Assembly: GCA_017459565.1 (NCBI GenBank)
Contig: JAFUCP010000099.1
Span: 1 to 54,432, forward strand
Direction: 5' to 3'
Source: Clostridia bacterium
GTDB taxonomy: Bacteria; Bacillota; Clostridia; Christensenellales; Aristaeellaceae
DNA: 54,432 nucleotides
Part shown: positions 18,765 through 28,800 of the stretch, piece after piece
Layout of the letters: every line of letters begins with the position of its first letter
Position numbering within the stretch: the first letter of the stretch is position 1
Notes under the pieces: generated by a model
What the model saw: the letters and a program-made list of their open reading frames with translations, nothing else
What the model was told of the DNA's origin: nothing
The model's database searches: none
Translations under genes and position numbers: made by a program

Positions 18765-19243
18765 ACGAACAACACCCTCTCTTCCTGCTCGGGCAGCTTG
18801 GTGAACAGGTGATTCTTTTCCTTGTACTTCTTCAAAATGAAGTGGGTGGCCGTGCCGGTGACGCCGTCGATGACGGCCAGCCGGGCGTGTACGAACTCCG
18901 CCACCGCCCGCAGGGACCGGCCCGTGATGGTGACGGCCAGGTCGTAGGCCCCGCTCATCAGATAGAGGCTCTCCACCTCTTCATATTGATAGATGCGCTC
19001 GGCAATGCGGTCGAAGCCGTCCCCCCGCTGGGGCGCGATGCGCACCTCGATCAGCGCGGTCACCAGCTCGTCGTCGGTCTTGGTCCAGTCGATCAGCGCG
19101 GGATAGCCCAGAATCACGTGGTTCTTTTCATATTCGGCGATCTCATTGACCACGTCCGCCTCCTCGCGCCCCAGCATGGTCGCCAGCTGCGCGGGCGTCA
19201 CGCGCGCGTCCTTTTCCAGCAGCGTCAATAGTTCGTTGTTCAT
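18761..19243 (-). CDS. Lrp/AsnC-family transcriptional regulator
   Basis: 160 residues. The N-terminal 60 residues form a winged helix-turn-helix (ELLTLLEKDARVTPAQLATML), followed by a RAM/AsnC ligand-binding domain with GAYDLAVTITGRS and a C-terminal strand. Such proteins bind amino acids and regulate nearby metabolic genes as multimers. The ATG follows GGAAGGG by 8 bases. The gene overlaps the aminotransferase start by 4 bases, an arrangement common in Firmicutes, suggesting that the enzyme and regulator share an amino acid ligand. Confidence 0.92.
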   Translation of the reverse strand: MNNELLTLLEKDARVTPAQLATMLGREEADVVNEIAEYEKNHVILGYPALIDWTKTDDELVTALIEVRIAPQRGDGFDRIAERIYQYEEVESLYLMSGAYDLAVTITGRSLRAVAEFVHARLAVIDGVTGTATHFILKKYKEKNHLFTKLPEQEERVLFV

Positions 19244-19295
19244 GTCTGTTTCGCCCTTCCATTCATATATCGTCGATTCGCGGCTGTGTTCCCCG

Positions 19296-19880
19296 TCAGC
19301 AGATTCCCAGAAACGGCAGGCACAGCATAAGAGTCCTCGTCCTGTCGGGCAGCGCTTCCTCGCACCAGGCCTGATAGCTCGCGCAGGCCGCGTCCCCAAC
19401 CTCCTCGCGGGTGCGGGCGGGGTCGTCGCGCCTGAAAAAGCCGGCAACCAGCCTTCCGCCGCGGCTGTACAGATAGCCGCCCTCCGTCAGCACCTCCACG
19501 TCCACCGATCCCTCCGGCATGAGCAGCCTGAACCGCCTGGCATCCAGGTATTCCACCTCCGCCGCCACCTCGTCCGAATCGCCCTCGCGGATGGGATAGC
19601 GCACGCCGTAAAACAGCGTGGGGCTTTCGGCGCACCGCCGCGTAAGGTGCAGTCCCTCCCCGCGGATGTCGTACCGCCTCTGCTGGTCGGGCATCGGCGC
19701 TGTGGACACCCGGCAAACGGCTCTATCCCCCGAATACATGGCGTACAGCGTAAGCCCCGTCGCCGAAAAGCGATAGCCCTCGTATCCGATCAGCCTGACA
19801 GGCGCTCCCGGGGGCTTTATAGCGCCCGTCGGCGCAGGTGCTTTCGGGCAAAGCAGCTTTGAAAACATGCCTGACTTCAT
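19296..19880 (-). CDS. Conserved-looking hypothetical protein, first gene of the Lrp operon
   Basis: 194 residues from ATG 19880 (GAAGG 8 bases upstream). I do not recognise a family. It has no signal peptide or membrane helix, is rich in beta-strand-like segments (YRFSATGLTLYAMYSG, VEVLTEGGYLYSRGGRLVAGF) and Arg/Glu, and has four Cys. An antiparallel beta fold is likely. The gene starts immediately after a near-consensus promoter and ends 52 bases before the Lrp gene, so it is a real, expressed operon member. It is probably cytoplasmic; the pairing with Lrp and an aminotransferase hints at amino acid metabolism but does not show it. Confidence 0.65.
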   Translation of the reverse strand: MKSGMFSKLLCPKAPAPTGAIKPPGAPVRLIGYEGYRFSATGLTLYAMYSGDRAVCRVSTAPMPDQQRRYDIRGEGLHLTRRCAESPTLFYGVRYPIREGDSDEVAAEVEYLDARRFRLLMPEGSVDVEVLTEGGYLYSRGGRLVAGFFRRDDPARTREEVGDAACASYQAWCEEALPDRTRTLMLCLPFLGIC

Positions 19881-19931
19881 TTGTCATACCTTCCCTCGGC
19901 GTCGCACCCCGGTCACGACGGATTGACTACC

Positions 19932-19960
19932 ATTATAAGGGCTTTTTGTGAAACGGTCAA
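19932..19960 (-). promoter_or_regulatory. Strong promoter of the hypothetical-Lrp-aminotransferase operon
   Basis: On the minus strand -35 TTGACC, 17-base spacer, -10 TATAAT, 51 bases before the ATG at 19880. Confidence 0.85.
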
Positions 19961-20074
19961 CCGCTTCGGCGGATGCTTTGCGGAAAAATAGCCGGGATGC
20001 CGCCACAGGCGCAAATCCATCCGTCCCACGGTGTCTGACCCGTGGCAACATCGTTTTCCCGTATGGTCGCGTTT

Positions 20075-20103
20075 ATTGTAACACAATCCCGCAAAACAGG
20101 CAA
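20075..20103 (-). promoter_or_regulatory. Second minus-strand promoter, gene-less downstream
   Basis: On the minus strand -35 TTGCCT, 17-base spacer, -10 TACAAT. The nearest downstream gene start is 190 bases away and has its own promoter. Between them lies a CCACGG/CCGTGG hairpin (about 20024-20045). It could be a second operon promoter or could make a small RNA. Confidence 0.45.
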
Positions 20104-20487
20104 CACATGTGCGTATACATGCATCCGTCAAATGCTCCGGTTCCCGGGAAACGACCGTTTTAACGGTTCCGAACCGTCATCCATTCCCGCAAATACAACG
20201 GCGGCGCCCGTGCCGCCACAGGTCACCCTTCCCCCGGACGGAGAAGAATGATTGTGACGTCGCGGGCGCCGCCGCGCCCTTGTCAAGCAAAACCGGTGGG
20301 GTTTGCTTCTGAAAAAGGTGCCCGGGACCATTGCGCGGCATGTGATTTGAGCCGGATATCAAAAGCCGGGGCAACAGGGTTTTGAGCGTGGGGATCTCTT
20401 GAATACGAAGTGCAGCGCGCGGCATTGAAGCCGGCCGAATTTAAGAGCGGAGATTGATGATTGAAGCGTTGTGCCAAAGCCGGTGTC

Positions 20488-20530
20488 GCGGAGATATAGC
20501 CATCCCCTCCGGGGAAGGCTATATCTCCGC
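20488..20530. repeat. Perfect two-stage palindromic hairpin
   Basis: GCGGAGATATAGCC (20488-20501) pairs perfectly with GGCTATATCTCCGC (20517-20530). The 15-base loop itself pairs as TCCCC/GGGGA. It lies 93 bases past the spo0A stop and has no T run on either side, so it is not a canonical intrinsic terminator. It looks like a REP- or MITE-like palindrome. Confidence 0.75.
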
Positions 20531-20622
20531 TTCGCCACGCATGGCCGGATGAGACCGTCAACCGTCAACGCTTCGGAAATCGGACGCGGCCACTTACACC
20601 GACGCCACGGCAGGCAAGCGTT

Positions 20623-21396
20623 TCACGCCGTCTTTTTCACCGCGATTTTATCCGAGACCATGGCGATAAACTCCCCGTTGGTGGGCTTGTCCTCCCGGGC
20701 GAAGACGCGATAGCCGTACATCTGGTTCACGGCGTCCAGCCGCCCGCGGGTCCAGGCCACCTCGATGGCGTGGCGCATGGCCCGCTCCACCTTGCTGGCG
20801 GAGGTATCGAAGCGGCGGGCGATGCCGGGATACAGCTCCTTGGTGATGCGGTTGATCACATCATGGTTCTCCAGCACCATGCGCACCGCTTCCCGCAGGT
20901 ATTGATAGCCCTTGATGTGGGCGGGTATGCCCAGGGTCAAAAACAGATTGGTGATCTGCTCGTCCACGGATTCCTCCGCCCCCTCCGCAGCCGCGCCGGG
21001 GGCGACGACGGCCGGGGTCTGCTCCCGGGCGACCTCCACGATCCGCTCATACAAAAGCCCCATATCGAAGGGCTTGACCATGTAATAGCTGGCGCCAAGC
21101 TGTATGGCCCGCACGATGAAGTCGTCCCGCGCCAGCCCCGTCAGCACGATCACCCGGGGCCGCAGAGCCGCGTCCATGGCGTTCAGCGCCTCCAGGGTCA
21201 TGAACCCGTCCCGCCGGGGCATGATGATATCCATGACCAGTATTTCCGGCGCGAACTGTCGCACGGCGTCGGGGATCTCCACACCGTCCGACACCGCCGC
21301 CACCAGATCGATATCCGGCTTGCGCGACAGGTAATCCTTCAGCAGCTTGAGCAGGTTCAGGTTGTCGTCCGCCAGCATCACCCGTATCTTTTCCAT
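20623..21396 (-). CDS. spo0A: Sporulation master regulator Spo0A
   Basis: 257 residues from ATG 21396. The receiver domain (1-125) has the acidic pocket Asp10/Asp11, phosphoacceptor Asp56 in ILVMDIIMP, Thr86 and Lys108 in MVKPFD. A Glu/Ala-rich hinge (about 125-150) leads to the DNA-binding domain, with IPAHIKGYQYLREAV, YPGIARRFDTSASKVERAMRHAIEVAW and DKPTNGEFIAMV, all hallmarks of Spo0A. When phosphorylated it binds TGTCGAA-type boxes and commits the cell to sporulation. An upstream in-frame ATG at 21420 overlaps the promoter region and is unlikely. A candidate SigH promoter precedes it, as in other spore formers. Confidence 0.97.
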   Translation of the reverse strand: MEKIRVMLADDNLNLLKLLKDYLSRKPDIDLVAAVSDGVEIPDAVRQFAPEILVMDIIMPRRDGFMTLEALNAMDAALRPRVIVLTGLARDDFIVRAIQLGASYYMVKPFDMGLLYERIVEVAREQTPAVVAPGAAAEGAEESVDEQITNLFLTLGIPAHIKGYQYLREAVRMVLENHDVINRITKELYPGIARRFDTSASKVERAMRHAIEVAWTRGRLDAVNQMYGYRVFAREDKPTNGEFIAMVSDKIAVKKTA

Positions 21397-21431
21397 CCAT
21401 ATCACCCTTTCGTGGAACAATCCGCCAATAT

Positions 21432-21461
21432 ATATGCATATTGTCCTTCACATATTCCTGT
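21432..21461 (-). promoter_or_regulatory. Candidate SigH-type promoter of spo0A
   Basis: On the minus strand ACAGGAATA matches the SigH -35 consensus RNAGGAWWW at every position. After 12 bases comes TATGCATAT, a partial match to RNNGAATWW. It is 36 bases from the start codon, and SigH control of spo0A is known in Bacillus. The match is by eye. Confidence 0.55.
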
Positions 21462-21491
21462 AAAAGAGCTGCCCAATTTATCAGGCAGCTC
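21462..21491 (-). terminator. Intrinsic terminator of the Cys-rich gene
   Basis: On the minus strand GAGCTGCC (21491-21484) pairs with GGCAGCTC (21473-21466) and is followed by TTTT. It lies 10 bases after the stop at 21501 and insulates spo0A. Confidence 0.75.
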
Positions 21492-21500
21492 CCCGGGATT

Positions 21501-21842
21501 CTAACTCCATGTACCGTAAAGCCTTCCCCTGCCGCACCCGCGCCGCGGCGTCGGGCAGCAGGGCTCGGGCAGGCAACGCGGCGGGCGGCAGTTATCACAG
21601 TCGCAGCGCGCCTCCCGGTGGACGCACACCACCAGGTTGCCGCAGGCGTCCAGCCCCAGCAGCACCTCCGCCCGTTCGCCGGGGCGGCAGGGATTTTCAA
21701 TGGTCACGCGACGGCACTGGCGCACTTCGCCGCCCGGACCGGAGGGGCCGCGTTCGCCGCCGAACATGGGCAGGCGCACGCAGCTCTCCTGATCGCAGCC
21801 GGGGCGAAGGGCGGGGTACAGCGGCATCGTCTCATAATACAT
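21501..21842 (-). CDS. Small Cys-rich hypothetical protein
   Basis: 113 residues from ATG 21842 (GGAAAGG 10 bases upstream). The N-terminus is MYYETMPLYPALRPG; the C-terminal third is dense in Cys, Pro and Arg (CDCDNCRPPRCLPEPCCP, then RRGCGRGR). There is no signal peptide. I do not recognise the family. Cys/Tyr-rich small proteins of this sort are often spore-coat or morphogenetic components, and spo0A is the next gene downstream, but the function is unproven. It ends in its own terminator, so it is a separate transcript from spo0A. Confidence 0.55.
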   Translation of the reverse strand: MYYETMPLYPALRPGCDQESCVRLPMFGGERGPSGPGGEVRQCRRVTIENPCRPGERAEVLLGLDACGNLVVCVHREARCDCDNCRPPRCLPEPCCPTPRRGCGRGRLYGTWS

Positions 21843-21919
21843 ATTTCCCACGCCTTTCCAAGGATTGACCCTGTGGGGGTCTGTTTATCACTATGCCACT
21901 GGAAAGCGTTGTGTTCCCA

Positions 21920-21947
21920 TTGAATTCAGGGGGGTTTTGTGATAAAA
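21920..21947 (+). promoter_or_regulatory. Weak candidate promoter of the YitT gene
   Basis: TTGAAT (21920-21925), 16 bases, ATAAAA (21942-21947), 28 bases before the start codon. The -10 is poor, so confidence is low. Confidence 0.3.
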
Positions 21948-21975
21948 TGGTCGGGCCGTCACAGGAGGATTTGCC

Positions 21976-22821
21976 ATGAACACGACGCTTCGCACAGAGC
22001 TTAAAAACAACCTGCTGGTGATCGCCGGCCTGCTGGTGGCCGCCGTCGCCTATAAGATGTATCTGATTCCCAACCAGGTGGTGGCCGGGGGCTTCACCGG
22101 CGTGGGCCAGCTGCTCAACCACCTGCTGGGCATCAGTGTCGGCACGGTGAACATTGCGCTGAACGTGCCCCTGTTTTTGATCTCCATGAAATCCATGGGG
22201 CTTCGCTTTGGCGTGCGCTCGCTGATCGCCATGCTGCTTTTGTCGCTGCTCATCGACCATATTCCCCTGCCCGCCGCCACGGACGACATGCTGCTGGCAT
22301 CAGTATACGGCGGGGCCATCAGCGGCATCGGCTTCGGCCTGGTGCTGCGCGGCAGCGCCACCACCGGCGGCACGGACATGCTGGCATCGCTGCTGCACCG
22401 GCTGATCCCGGTGCTGCGGGTCAGCTACGGCATCTTTTTCTTCGACGGCCTGGTGATCATCGCCAGCGCCTTCGCCTTTGAGCCCCAGGCCGCCATGTAC
22501 GGCCTGATCAGCACGTTTCTGTGCAATGTGATGGTGGATCTGGTGCTGGAGGGCCCCAACTCCGCCCATACCTACTTCATCATTTCTGACAACAGCCAGG
22601 CCATCGCGGAGCGGATCATGACTGAAATGGACCGCGGCGTGACCGCGCTGGAGGCCATGGGCATGTACAGCCACACCCGCAAACAGGTGCTGCTGTGCGT
22701 GGTGAATCGCTTTGAGGCCATGCACCTGCGCCGGATCATATTCGCCGCGGACCCCAAGGCCTTCGTGATCGCCAACAAGGCCCACGAGGTGCTGGGAGAG
22801 GGCTTCAAGCCAAATCTGTGA
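21976..22821 (+). CDS. YitT/DUF2179-family membrane protein
   Basis: 281 residues with AGGAGG 7 bases before the ATG. Five to six membrane helices (residues about 10-195) include the YitT-family motifs IPNQVVAGGFTGVGQLL and GSATTGGTDML. The cytoplasmic C-terminal domain (about 200-281, YFIISDNSQAIAERIM to FEAMHLRRII) matches DUF2179. Members are common in Firmicutes, and the transport role is not established for most. It is alone in its orientation here, divergent from the Cys-rich gene and convergent with the glucan synthase gene. Confidence 0.9.
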   Translation: MNTTLRTELKNNLLVIAGLLVAAVAYKMYLIPNQVVAGGFTGVGQLLNHLLGISVGTVNIALNVPLFLISMKSMGLRFGVRSLIAMLLLSLLIDHIPLPAATDDMLLASVYGGAISGIGFGLVLRGSATTGGTDMLASLLHRLIPVLRVSYGIFFFDGLVIIASAFAFEPQAAMYGLISTFLCNVMVDLVLEGPNSAHTYFIISDNSQAIAERIMTEMDRGVTALEAMGMYSHTRKQVLLCVVNRFEAMHLRRIIFAADPKAFVIANKAHEVLGEGFKPNL

Positions 22822-22883
22822 CGGGGCTCACCGGCGCCCGGGATGGAGCGCCGCGCGCAAATGCCCAACGCGGCGGCGCGGCT

Positions 22884-25800
22884 TCAGCTTTGCGCTTTGC
22901 CCTCAACCACCGGCTCCTTTCTCTCGGGGAACACCGCCTCGTGCGCCTTCCCGTCGTCCGTCATGCGGATATATTCGTCCGCCACAGCCATGCCGTCCAG
23001 CGTCACGCGGGCGGCGTTTTTTTCGCACGCCAGGTGATAGACGCTGCCGCCGAAGCTCAGCGTCACGCCGGCCCGGGGCCATTCGCCCAACAGCGCGTTC
23101 AGCCGCACCCTGTCCCCCAGCCGTTCAAAGCCCAGCAGCGCCAGGATGCAGGTGTGCATCCAGCCCGCCGCACCCGTGTACCAGCTCCAGCCGCCGCGCC
23201 CCGCGCCGCCGGGCCGGTCATAGATATCCGCTGCCATCACATAGGGCTCCAAGCGGTAGATCTCCGCCTTCTCCGGGGTGTCCGAATGGCGGAAGGGCAG
23301 CAGCATTTGAAGCGCCCTGTGCGCCCGCGACCCATCGCCCATGCGAATCAACGCCAGCAGCAGCCACAGTGCGCCGTGGGTGTACTGGCCGCCGTTCTCC
23401 CGCACGCCCGCGGGATACCCGCGGATGTAGCCCACATCCCCGCCGCGCCCCTCGAAGGGCGGCGTCAGCAGGCGTATGAGGTTCAGCTTTTCATCCACAA
23501 GCCGCTCCCAGGCGGCGTCCATCGCCTTTTGGCAGCGCCCGGCGTCCAAGTCCGCCAGCACCGCCCAGGCCTGTGAGATGGCGTCGATCCGGCACTCGGC
23601 GCACCCGGCGCCGCCCAGGGGCGCGCCGTCGTCGTCATAGGCACGCAGGTACCAGCCCCCGTCCCAGCCGTGGGCCTCCACCGCCCCGCGCAGCTGCTCC
23701 GAAAGCCGCCACAGCCACACCCCGTCCGCCGGGTCGGGGACGATACTGCGGTATCGGTTCGCGCAGGCGATGGCGAATTGCGTCAGCCACACGCTCTCGC
23801 CCCGGCCCTGCGCTCCCACACGGTTCATGCCGTCGTTCCAGTCTCCCGCGCCCATGCGCAATAGCCCATGTGGCCCCGTGGCGGCGGCCCGCCTGAAGGC
23901 GCGCATACAGTGACCGTGCAGCGTGTCCACGGCGTCCGAGGGGCGCATTTGGCAATAGATATCCTCCCGGTCCGGGGGGATCGCCACGTCCTCAAGGTAG
24001 GCCGCGCGTGCCTCCAGCACGCCCGTATCCCCGGTATAGCTGACATACGCCGCCGTCACCCAGGGCAAAAACAGCATGTCGTCGGAGATACGCGTGCGCA
24101 CGCCCGTGAAGGGCTCGTGCCACCAGTGCATCACGTCCCCGGCCTCAAACTGCCGCGCGGCGCAGCGCAGCAGGTGTTCCCGCGCCCGCTCCGGCTCCAC
24201 GCGCATCAGCGCCAGCATGTCCTGGAGCTGGTCCCTGAAGCCATAGGCTCCGCCGGGCTGATAAAAGCCTGTGCGTCCCTGCACCCGCGCCGCGCGAACC
24301 TGGTGCAGCAAAAAGTCGTTGGCCAGGCGGGTCAGGGCCTCGTCCGGGGTGTCGATTTCAAGCCGCGCGGGCTCAATTGCCTGCTCCGCATTGCCGCCGC
24401 GCAGCCGCGCCGCGTCCGGGTTTTTCATTTCAAACCGCGCGGGCTCAACTGCCTGCTCCGCATTGCCATCGCGCAGCTGGCGCAGCCTCTGCCGGGCCGC
24501 GGCCACATTCTTTTCCCAGCCCAGGATCAGGCGCAGCGTCCTGCGCTCCCCCCGCTTCAATCCGAGGGGGACCCGCAGCGTCCAACCCCCGTCCCGGGCA
24601 GGACCGGAGATGCCCTCAGGCCACATGCACGTCCCTCGGCCCAGGAAGGCGCAGCGCCCCGGCCCCGGCATCGCGCCCGCGTCCGCCGCCATGAAGTACG
24701 CGGCCCCGCCGCACGCGCCGGTGGCCAGGCACGCGCCATCCTCATACCAGCAGTTCAGGCACACCGCGTCCCTGTCATCCGTGCCCAGCAGCCAATCCAC
24801 AAACCCCACCAGCGCCGTGTTCCCACCCGGGAGCGCCCTGTTTTCGATTCGCACATCCATGGTCACCTCCGGCCTTTGCGAAGTCATGGCAAAGCGCACC
24901 TCCCCCGCGACGCGCCGGGTATCGAAGGCGTAGCATGTGGCCCGCGGACCGTGAAAGACGTGAAAGGGCATCCGGGGATCCTCGCCGGGCAGCAGCCGCA
25001 GCAGGGTGTTCGCCCGGCCGTCCGCAAGGTAGAGCATCAGCCCCCAGCTCTCCCGCAGCGGGTCGTTGCCGAAGGCGGTCAGGCGGCCCGAGCGGCTGTT
25101 GCCCTGCCAGGCAAAGCCGCCGCCCCGCTCCGAAAGCATGATGCCGCCCCGGTCGTTTGCCAGCAGGTTGCACCAGGGCGCGGGTGGGACGCGCCGGGGC
25201 CGCACCCGGATGGCATAGCCCCCGGGCACGAAGCCGCCATAGCCGTTGTCCGCCAGCGCCTCAAACGGCTTAAGCGTATCCGCGCCCGCGGGCATCGGCC
25301 CCGGCGCTTCGCCCCGGCGTCCCTCCGCGGCCGACAGCAGCCCCCGCGCCTGGATATAGAAATCCCGGTCGGCATCAAAGCGCGCTGAAGCGAAGCGGTA
25401 CAGCGCCCGCCGCCGGGAAGCGTCCAGAGAGACTCCGTCCAGCACCCACACGCCTCCCGGCACGCCCCGGAGCCGGTTCAGGTGGCTGGCATCCACCAGG
25501 TTCTCCAGCATGTCCCGCACGGGCCGCGCATAGCCGTCCCCGCCCTCGTCCACGAGGACCAGGTCCGCCGCCAGGCCCAGCGCGCGGTAGAAGCCGTGGG
25601 CGCGGATCAGCTCCCGCACCGCCCCGGCATCCCCGGGCTCGAATGTGCGCATCACCAACAGCGGCAGCTCTCCCGAAAGCCCCAGCGGCCAGAGCTGTTC
25701 CCGCGAAGCGCCGTCCTCCCCCGGGCGGCTGCCCCGGGCCTGGGCCGCCAGCCTGCCATCCAGCAGCAGCGCCGCCAGCCGCTGCAGCAGATGCTGTCGG

Positions 25801-28800
25801 GACGCGCTCAGGCCCGCGAAGTCCATCACCGCCAGCGCCCGCGCCCCGGAAAGCCGGATCGCCCGCCGGGACTGCTCCGCCCCGCGCCACCGGCCCAGCC
25901 AGGCATCGGCGTCTTCCTGCCGCTGAAGCAGCGAAAGCATAAAATCCACCCTGGCCGACGCCCCGGGCGCAAGCTCCAGCCACACCCGCAGCGCGCTGAC
26001 GGGGTTCAGCGTCGCGCCCAGGCCGCCCGTCCATTCCATGGCGATGCCGCCCGCGCGCCCGGGATCCCCCGTGCGCCCGATCAGCCTTTCATAATCACAT
26101 TCCCATTCCACTTTTCCGTCTCCCCGCGCCAGGTGGACCAGTACCGGCCCGCCCGCGCCGCGGCTGCCCGGCCTGCGGCGAAACAGCAGGGCATCCGGGG
26201 CCGGGCGCAGACTCTCCACGAACAGGCATTGAAACGCCGCGTGGGCCCGCCAGTCCCCCTCTCCCGAAAGCGCCACCGGGGCCACATCCGCCACCGCGCA
26301 ACGGGCGGGCCTGTCGCCAGCGTTGCGCAGCGTCAGCGTTCGGATCAGCGTGCCATCCTCCGGCGAGACGCAGACGGCCAGCGTCAAGCGCAGCCCGTTC
26401 AGGCGCGCCTGAACGCGGACCAGCCCCGGTTCAAACCAGACGCGGCTCCCCGAACCGCCCAGCACCACATCCGCGCCGGTTCCGGCGTCCGTCACATGCA
26501 CGCAGGCCCCGTCCGCGCGGCACTGCAAATCCCCGGAAAACCGGGTGGCGTCGAGCCCATAGCGGCTGTAGTGGACCGCGCCGTCGGAGGTGCAGAGTAC
26601 CCGCGCGCCGTCCCCGTGCAGCAGAAAGGTCTCCGGCACGCGCACGTCTGCGTCCGCCTCCCGGGCCAGCCGACGCGCCGCAGCGGGCGGCGCGGAATAC
26701 CCGCGAACCGCCGCGCCCCTGCGCGCCGCCCTGGGCGGGCAGGGGCGTTCCTCCAGCAGCGGCAAAAGCGCCCGGGCCCGGGGCTGTCCCATGAAGTCCG
26801 CCCGCAGGGAAAAGCCCGTGAGCGCGTTGCACAGCGCGCACAGCGCCATGCCCTGGTGGTGCGCCATGTGGCTCATCACCAGCGACGGGTTCCCCGCCGC
26901 ATCCGCGCGCAGGTAGTCCGCCGCCTCGTACAGGCCGCAGGCGTCCGACCAGCCCATGTCGCGCATACGAAGCAGGTTTTCGGCAGCCGCCTTGGGCGCG
27001 ACCATCGCCGCCAGCGCCGCGGCATAGGGCGCGACCACATCCTCCGCTGACTCGCCGCTCAGCGCCAGCGCCCGCAGCCCGAAGGCCCGGTACTGGTAGT
27101 TCAGCGCCGCATCCAGCGCCGAGCAGCCCGATTCCGACACGCCCCAGGGCCGGTTGTGCCGTGCCCCATGCCTCCGCTGGGCCGCCACCGCCGTCCGCGC
27201 TCCGTCGCCCAGCAGCGTGTGGGCAGGAGCCGGCATGAACAAAAGAGGCATCAGAAATTCAAACATCGTGCCGCTCCAGGAAAGGGGAGCGACGCCCCCC
27301 GCCACGCGGACGCAGCCCCGGCCCAACCGCCGCCAGTGGCGCACGGGGACCTGTCCCAGCAGCATGGCGACATAGCTCAGGATCCGCGCCTCAGAGGCAA
27401 TGAGATCGTAGTGGGCGTCGCTCAGACGTCCGGTATCCGCGTCCATGCCGATGGCGAACAGCTCCCGGGACGCATCGTACAGCGCCGCGAAATCCATGCC
27501 CTCCGCCAGCGCACGCATCCGCCCGGACAGCGCTTCCCCCGTTTCCACCGCAGCGGCGCAGGTCAGCAGCGCCGCTGCCAGATTGCCGCTGTCCACGCTG
27601 GAGACATACCGTGGCTTCAGGGCAGCGAGGCTGTCGATGTCAACCCAGTTGTAGGGATGGCCCCGCCATTTGTCCATGCGCTCCAGCGCCGAAAGCGTCG
27701 CCGCCATGCGCCGCCGCATTTCCTCTACGCCCAAAAAGCCCAGCCGGTTCGCCGCCAGGCAGCTGAGCAAATACAACGCGATATTGGTGGGAGACGTGCG
27801 CCGCGCCGCCCCCGTGGGCGGGTCCAGCTGCACGTTGTCCGGGGGCAGGCCGTTACCCTCCGGGGGCACCGATTCCTCAAAAAAGCGCCAGGTATCCCGG
27901 GCCAGCGCCATAAACAGACCCCGCACCCGGGGCGACAGCGGCTCTTCCTCCTCCGGGCCATCCGCTTCCATGCCCCCGATCCATCGAGGCGCGATGACAA
28001 ACAGCACCGCCAGCCCCAGCGCCGCCGTCGTCCATCCCGGCACCAGCAGCCCCGGCAGCGCCAGGATCGCCGCCACGCGCCCGGGCACGCGAATTGTGCC
28101 GTTCGGGCGCTCCGCTTCGGCGTCCGCGGCGGTGACCCACTCCATCAGCCGCCTGCCCGAAACCCCCAGCCGCCACAGCGTGCGCAGACAGGCGTCCAGC
28201 GCGCACCAGGTCAGCGCCGGCAGGATCGCCATATGTGCCGTTGCCAGCCGCCACAGCCGCCCGTTACACCGCGGCAGGCTCAAAATCGGCTCCAGATAGT
28301 TCACCAGCAGCGCCGCCAGCAGCGCGCCGCCGTTTCCCGTCCACAGCGAAAGCAGGAACAGCGCCAGCAGTGCCGGGGCGCGCAAGGAGCGCAGCAGGTT
28401 GTCCAGCATCCGAAAGCGATCCGCCGCCGACAGCCGCCCGCGAGCAAGCAGCAGGGGCAAAAGCTGCCAGTCGCCCCGCGTCCAGCGGTTCAGCCGCTTC
28501 AAAAATGAAAAGAGCGTGGCGGGATAGCCGTCGTAAAACACGACGTCGCCCAGGTAGCCCGCCCCGGCCAGCGCGCCCTCGATCAGATCGTGGCTCAGCA
28601 CCCGCCCCTCGGGCAGCGCCCCGTCCAAGCGGCTGTGGAAGGCGGCGATATCGTAGATGCCCTTGCCCGCGTAAATGCCCCGGCCCGTCATGTCCTGCCA
28701 CAGGTTGGATACGGCGGTGGGATAGGCGTTCACCCCGCCGGGGCCGGCGAACAGCGCCGCAAAGCCGCTTGCGCAGGCCGACGGCAGCTGCTCCATGCGC

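Larger units (their letters stand above)
19961..20622. other. 662-bp noncoding stretch, rich in inverted repeats
   Basis: I see no gene with a start, ribosome-binding site and coding-like composition. Short open frames on both strands lack Shine-Dalgarno sites. It holds overlapping inverted repeats around 20152-20178 (GACCGTTTTAACGGTTC and ACGGTTCCGAACCGT), one at about 20284-20308 (AAGCAAAACC/GGGTTTGCTT), and a long perfect hairpin at 20488-20530. The composition and palindromes suggest a dispersed intergenic repeat or an eroded element. Confidence 0.5.

Noticed and set aside
20283..20568. Small open frames (for example 20283-20561, minus)
   Set aside because: No RBS and they run across the palindrome; they look like a translated repeat.
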